Assembly (NCBI GenBank): GCA_949841365.1
Contig: CATKZI010000001.1
Span: forward strand, 310,001-374,000
Origin: an uncultured Candidatus Melainabacteria bacterium
GTDB taxonomy: Bacteria > Cyanobacteriota > Vampirovibrionia > Gastranaerophilales > Gastranaerophilaceae
Length of the DNA stretch: 64,000 nt
Reading direction: 5' to 3'
The notes beneath the pieces were generated by a model. That model did no database searches. It saw only the letters and a program-made list of their open reading frames with translations, and had not been told where the DNA came from. Positions 62,042 to 64,000 of the stretch are shown piece by piece. The first letter of the stretch is position 1, and each line of letters begins with the position of its first letter. Position numbers and translations under genes: made by a program.

Positions 62042-63151
62042 TTAAAGTTCCAATGGTTCTATATCAACTTCTTCTAAAAGTTGATTTGTTTCTTGTAAAT
62101 TAATATTTTGAATAATCTTTAATATTGGAACTATATTTTCATTTAGTCTTAAAACATCTTTGTTTATTTGTTTAGCAATTTCTTCATAAGATATTTCTTG
62201 CAATTCTTTTCCAAAATGTTTATCCATTTGAAAATACCTGTATATAAAATCAGGATTATAGCCGCAAAATTCTTTATATAGTGTGTTTCGTTTTGTATCT
62301 TGAGTATCGTTAAACCAATATCCATTATAAAACAATTCGCTTGCTATTTTTTCTCGAGTATCTGCTGAAACATTTGGTATATTCATAAAATATCTATACT
62401 GATTATTTTCAATTTGAATACCTATACTTATTTGAGATATTTCAAGTGTTTTTACAACATCAATAGTGCCTTTTTTATTATGAAAGCTATGACCTATGTA
62501 TATATCATTTCGATTCAACTTTTGTTTGATATAGCTTGCAAATTCGGAAGTTCTCCATTTTACATAAATATCTTTTAACCCGATTTCATCAAGTTTATTT
62601 TCTTCGTAAAAATCGTATTTTTGTAAAGAAGTTTTCGGAAAGGCTTTTACAAGTTGAGTTACAACATTTATATAATCTTCAATTAAATATTTGTCATAAT
62701 CGTTTTTGTACGAAAATTTATCCTTCATTTTTTCTGCAAGGTCAGAATAATCAAGATAATTCCAAGGTTTAGGCAGCACAAGTTTGGGTGCTAATGATAA
62801 AAGTATAAATCGTGTATTTTTACCAACAAAACATTCTTGATATCTGCTTAATTGTTCCTCTGTCGGGAATGATTTAAGTTTATTTTCAATAACTATATAC
62901 TCTGTATCATCTCCTGTTTTAACAGTAATTAACATATCAAGTATGTTGTTTTTGCCATAGTTTACCTGTGTCTCAACTTTTATTTCAACTTTATCAATAT
63001 AATGTACGCCAGTTAAAATTTCTAAGAATTCGTGTTTATAATTATTTCCTAACCAAGACAAAAAACAAGTATGAAAGTTTTCTAAAGAACACATTGACAT
63101 GTTGTATATTGGGGAACTTAGTAAATTCCATTCTCTTTCATTAGTAACCAT
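62042..63151 (-). CDS. PD-(D/E)XK nuclease-like protein A
   Basis: A 369-residue protein. SLENFHTCFLSWLGNNYKHE leads to the core NILDMLITVKTGDDTEYIV and IENKLKSFPTEEQLSRYQE, again D...E-x-K. This block aligns well with protein C (59402-60523), so the two are paralogues with unlike C-terminal halves. First gene of the unit A - small protein - B. AAAGGAG site. Confidence 0.78.
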   Translation of the reverse strand: MVTNEREWNLLSSPIYNMSMCSLENFHTCFLSWLGNNYKHEFLEILTGVHYIDKVEIKVETQVNYGKNNILDMLITVKTGDDTEYIVIENKLKSFPTEEQLSRYQECFVGKNTRFILLSLAPKLVLPKPWNYLDYSDLAEKMKDKFSYKNDYDKYLIEDYINVVTQLVKAFPKTSLQKYDFYEENKLDEIGLKDIYVKWRTSEFASYIKQKLNRNDIYIGHSFHNKKGTIDVVKTLEISQISIGIQIENNQYRYFMNIPNVSADTREKIASELFYNGYWFNDTQDTKRNTLYKEFCGYNPDFIYRYFQMDKHFGKELQEISYEEIAKQINKDVLRLNENIVPILKIIQNINLQETNQLLEEVDIEPLEL

Positions 63152-63195
63152 AATTAACTCCTTTCGTTTTTAACAACACTTTAGCATAAGTCTAT

Positions 63196-63208
63196 GTCAT
63201 TTACTGAC
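63196..63208. promoter_or_regulatory. GTCA-N5-TGAC palindrome between the XRE gene and nuclease A
   Basis: GTCA-TTTAC-TGAC lies in the divergent control region, upstream of the -10-like sequence of the nuclease unit. The same form with TTTAG is the core of the hairpin at 60570-60594. A likely binding site for the neighbouring XRE regulator. Confidence 0.4.
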
Positions 63209-63275
63209 GTAACAATTTTTGTTTGTTAGACTATGGGTCTATACTGTATTGTCTTGAGTATAGCACAATTAAGGT

Positions 63276-63491
63276 ATGAATAGTGATATCTGCAAGTTAT
63301 TTGCAACAAAACTACAAGAAATAAGAAAAGCAAAAAAGTTTACTAAAAGTAAGTTATCGGAACTTGCGGATGTAGATATTTCATATATTGGAAAAATCGA
63401 ACGAGGAGAGAAATTCCCTAACCTCAAAACGATTGCAAAACTTGCAGAAGCATTAGAAGTCCCCGTTAAAGATTTGTTTGATTTTGAATAA
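63276..63491 (+). CDS. XRE-family HTH regulator
   Basis: A 71-residue single-domain repressor: LQEIRKAKKFTKSKLSELAD, ISYIGKIERGEKFPNLKTIA and VPVKDLFDFE. It is a paralogue in design of the regulator at 24033. It lies divergent from the nuclease A unit and most likely represses it. Its stop is directly next to the rtcB stop. A CACAAT-like box ends six bases before the ATG. Confidence 0.88.
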   Translation: MNSDICKLFATKLQEIRKAKKFTKSKLSELADVDISYIGKIERGEKFPNLKTIAKLAEALEVPVKDLFDFE

Positions 63492-64000
63492 TTATTCCTC
63501 AGCCTTAAAGTTATATAGTGGTTTCAAGTGGTCTATAATTTCAGCTGTCGGTTCAATTGATTTGATTATATCGTTGCAATTTTTATAAGCCATTGGGGCT
63601 TCATCAAGTGTTGATATTGAAACACAGCTTGAATAAATGTTTTTCATTTGTTTTTTATAGTCTTTCATTGTTAATTGGTCCTTTGCCTGAGTTCTGGATA
63701 AAGCTCTGCCTGCACCATGTGGAGCAGAGTTATTCCAATCAGAATTACCTTTTCCTATACAAATCAATGAGCCATCTGCCATATTAAGTGGGATTAAAAC
63801 TTTTTCGCCTGCATAACAAGAAATTGCACCTTTTCTAATAATATTATCTTCGCCAATATAATTGTGGATTGTTTCAAATTCCTCAACTGATTTCCAACCC
63901 ATACCGTTTAAAATCTCATGAGCTATTACAAGCCTGTTATAATATGCATATTCTCTGCAAACTTTTGTACAATCTAAATACTTTTGTGCGTTTTCACCCG
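63492..64000 (-). CDS. rtcB: RNA-splicing ligase RtcB, C-terminal part
   Basis: The frame is open to the window edge, so only the last 168 residues or so are seen. They match the RtcB C-terminus: ENAQKYLDCTKVCREYAYYN, IRKGAISCYAGEKVLIPLNM, CIGKGNSDWNNSAPHGAGRA (with the GMP-accepting histidine region HGAGR), TLDEAPMAYKN and LKPLYNFKAEE. RtcB joins 2',3'-cyclic phosphate and 5'-OH RNA ends and repairs RNA cut by toxins. Its neighbours here are the XRE gene and nuclease-like genes. Confidence 0.95.
   Translation of the reverse strand, partial: GENAQKYLDCTKVCREYAYYNRLVIAHEILNGMGWKSVEEFETIHNYIGEDNIIRKGAISCYAGEKVLIPLNMADGSLICIGKGNSDWNNSAPHGAGRALSRTQAKDQLTMKDYKKQMKNIYSSCVSISTLDEAPMAYKNCNDIIKSIEPTAEIIDHLKPLYNFKAEE

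Overview
The window is AT-rich bacterial chromosome with dense genes on both strands, short intergenic gaps and many small overlaps. Core genes of several pathways sit next to secreted hypothetical proteins, and two type IV pilin-like proteins carry the GFTLAEVLITLGI leader. The organism is probably a gut bacterium of the Gastranaerophilales (Melainabacteria, non-photosynthetic cyanobacterial lineage). That is inference from base composition, the pilin leaders and an N-terminal NFTGK-type motif, not from any marker gene I can score.

Layout. 1-3335: an acetyltransferase and a riboflavin operon (ribE-ribBA). 3419-10942: tpiA, a small unknown gene, yceD-rpmF and a full fatty acid synthesis cluster (plsX, fabH, fabD, fabG, acpP, fabF). 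10970-26403: a helicase-nuclease fusion, a CCA-type nucleotidyltransferase, TPR and metal-hydrolase genes, the hom-thrC threonine operon, signalling genes (HD, GGDEF), small regulators and a zinc alcohol dehydrogenase. 26650-30842: tRNA-Arg(UCU), a prepilin whose frame is broken at a G10 tract, alaS-dut and a small ORF. 30895-45721: GH57 glycosidase, a sodium:alanine symporter, GT4, nagZ, aquaporin, a YfiH-type protein, a second prepilin, pabA with a pabB-pabC fusion, and small secreted proteins. 45780-52293: surface-glycan genes built from GT2, TupA-like ATP-grasp and GT-like modules, with two C-tracts. 52368-56420: HD hydrolase, ATP-grasp, and a CadC/ArsR-like repressor divergent from a short metal P-type ATPase. 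56425-64000: an accessory island that begins at a 20-base match to a tmRNA 3' end and holds a HEPN-like protein, a toxin-antitoxin pair, a WYL regulator, three PD-(D/E)XK proteins, a 56-residue protein, an XRE regulator and the end of rtcB.

Three signals stand out. (1) Four G10-G11 tracts, all reading G(10-11)CA on the + strand, lie inside coding sequence of surface-related genes. Two are in frame and two are out of frame by one base, which is what slipped-strand phase variation would look like. (2) At least 17 genes have a -10 box (often extended, TGnTATAAT) that ends exactly 6 or 7 bases before the ATG and have no ribosome binding site. This predicts leaderless mRNAs as a standard mode of expression, while genes inside operons use AAAGGAG-type sites. 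(3) The right-hand island groups three divergent PD-(D/E)XK_4-like proteins with a WYL regulator and a small coupled protein, a candidate undescribed defence system.
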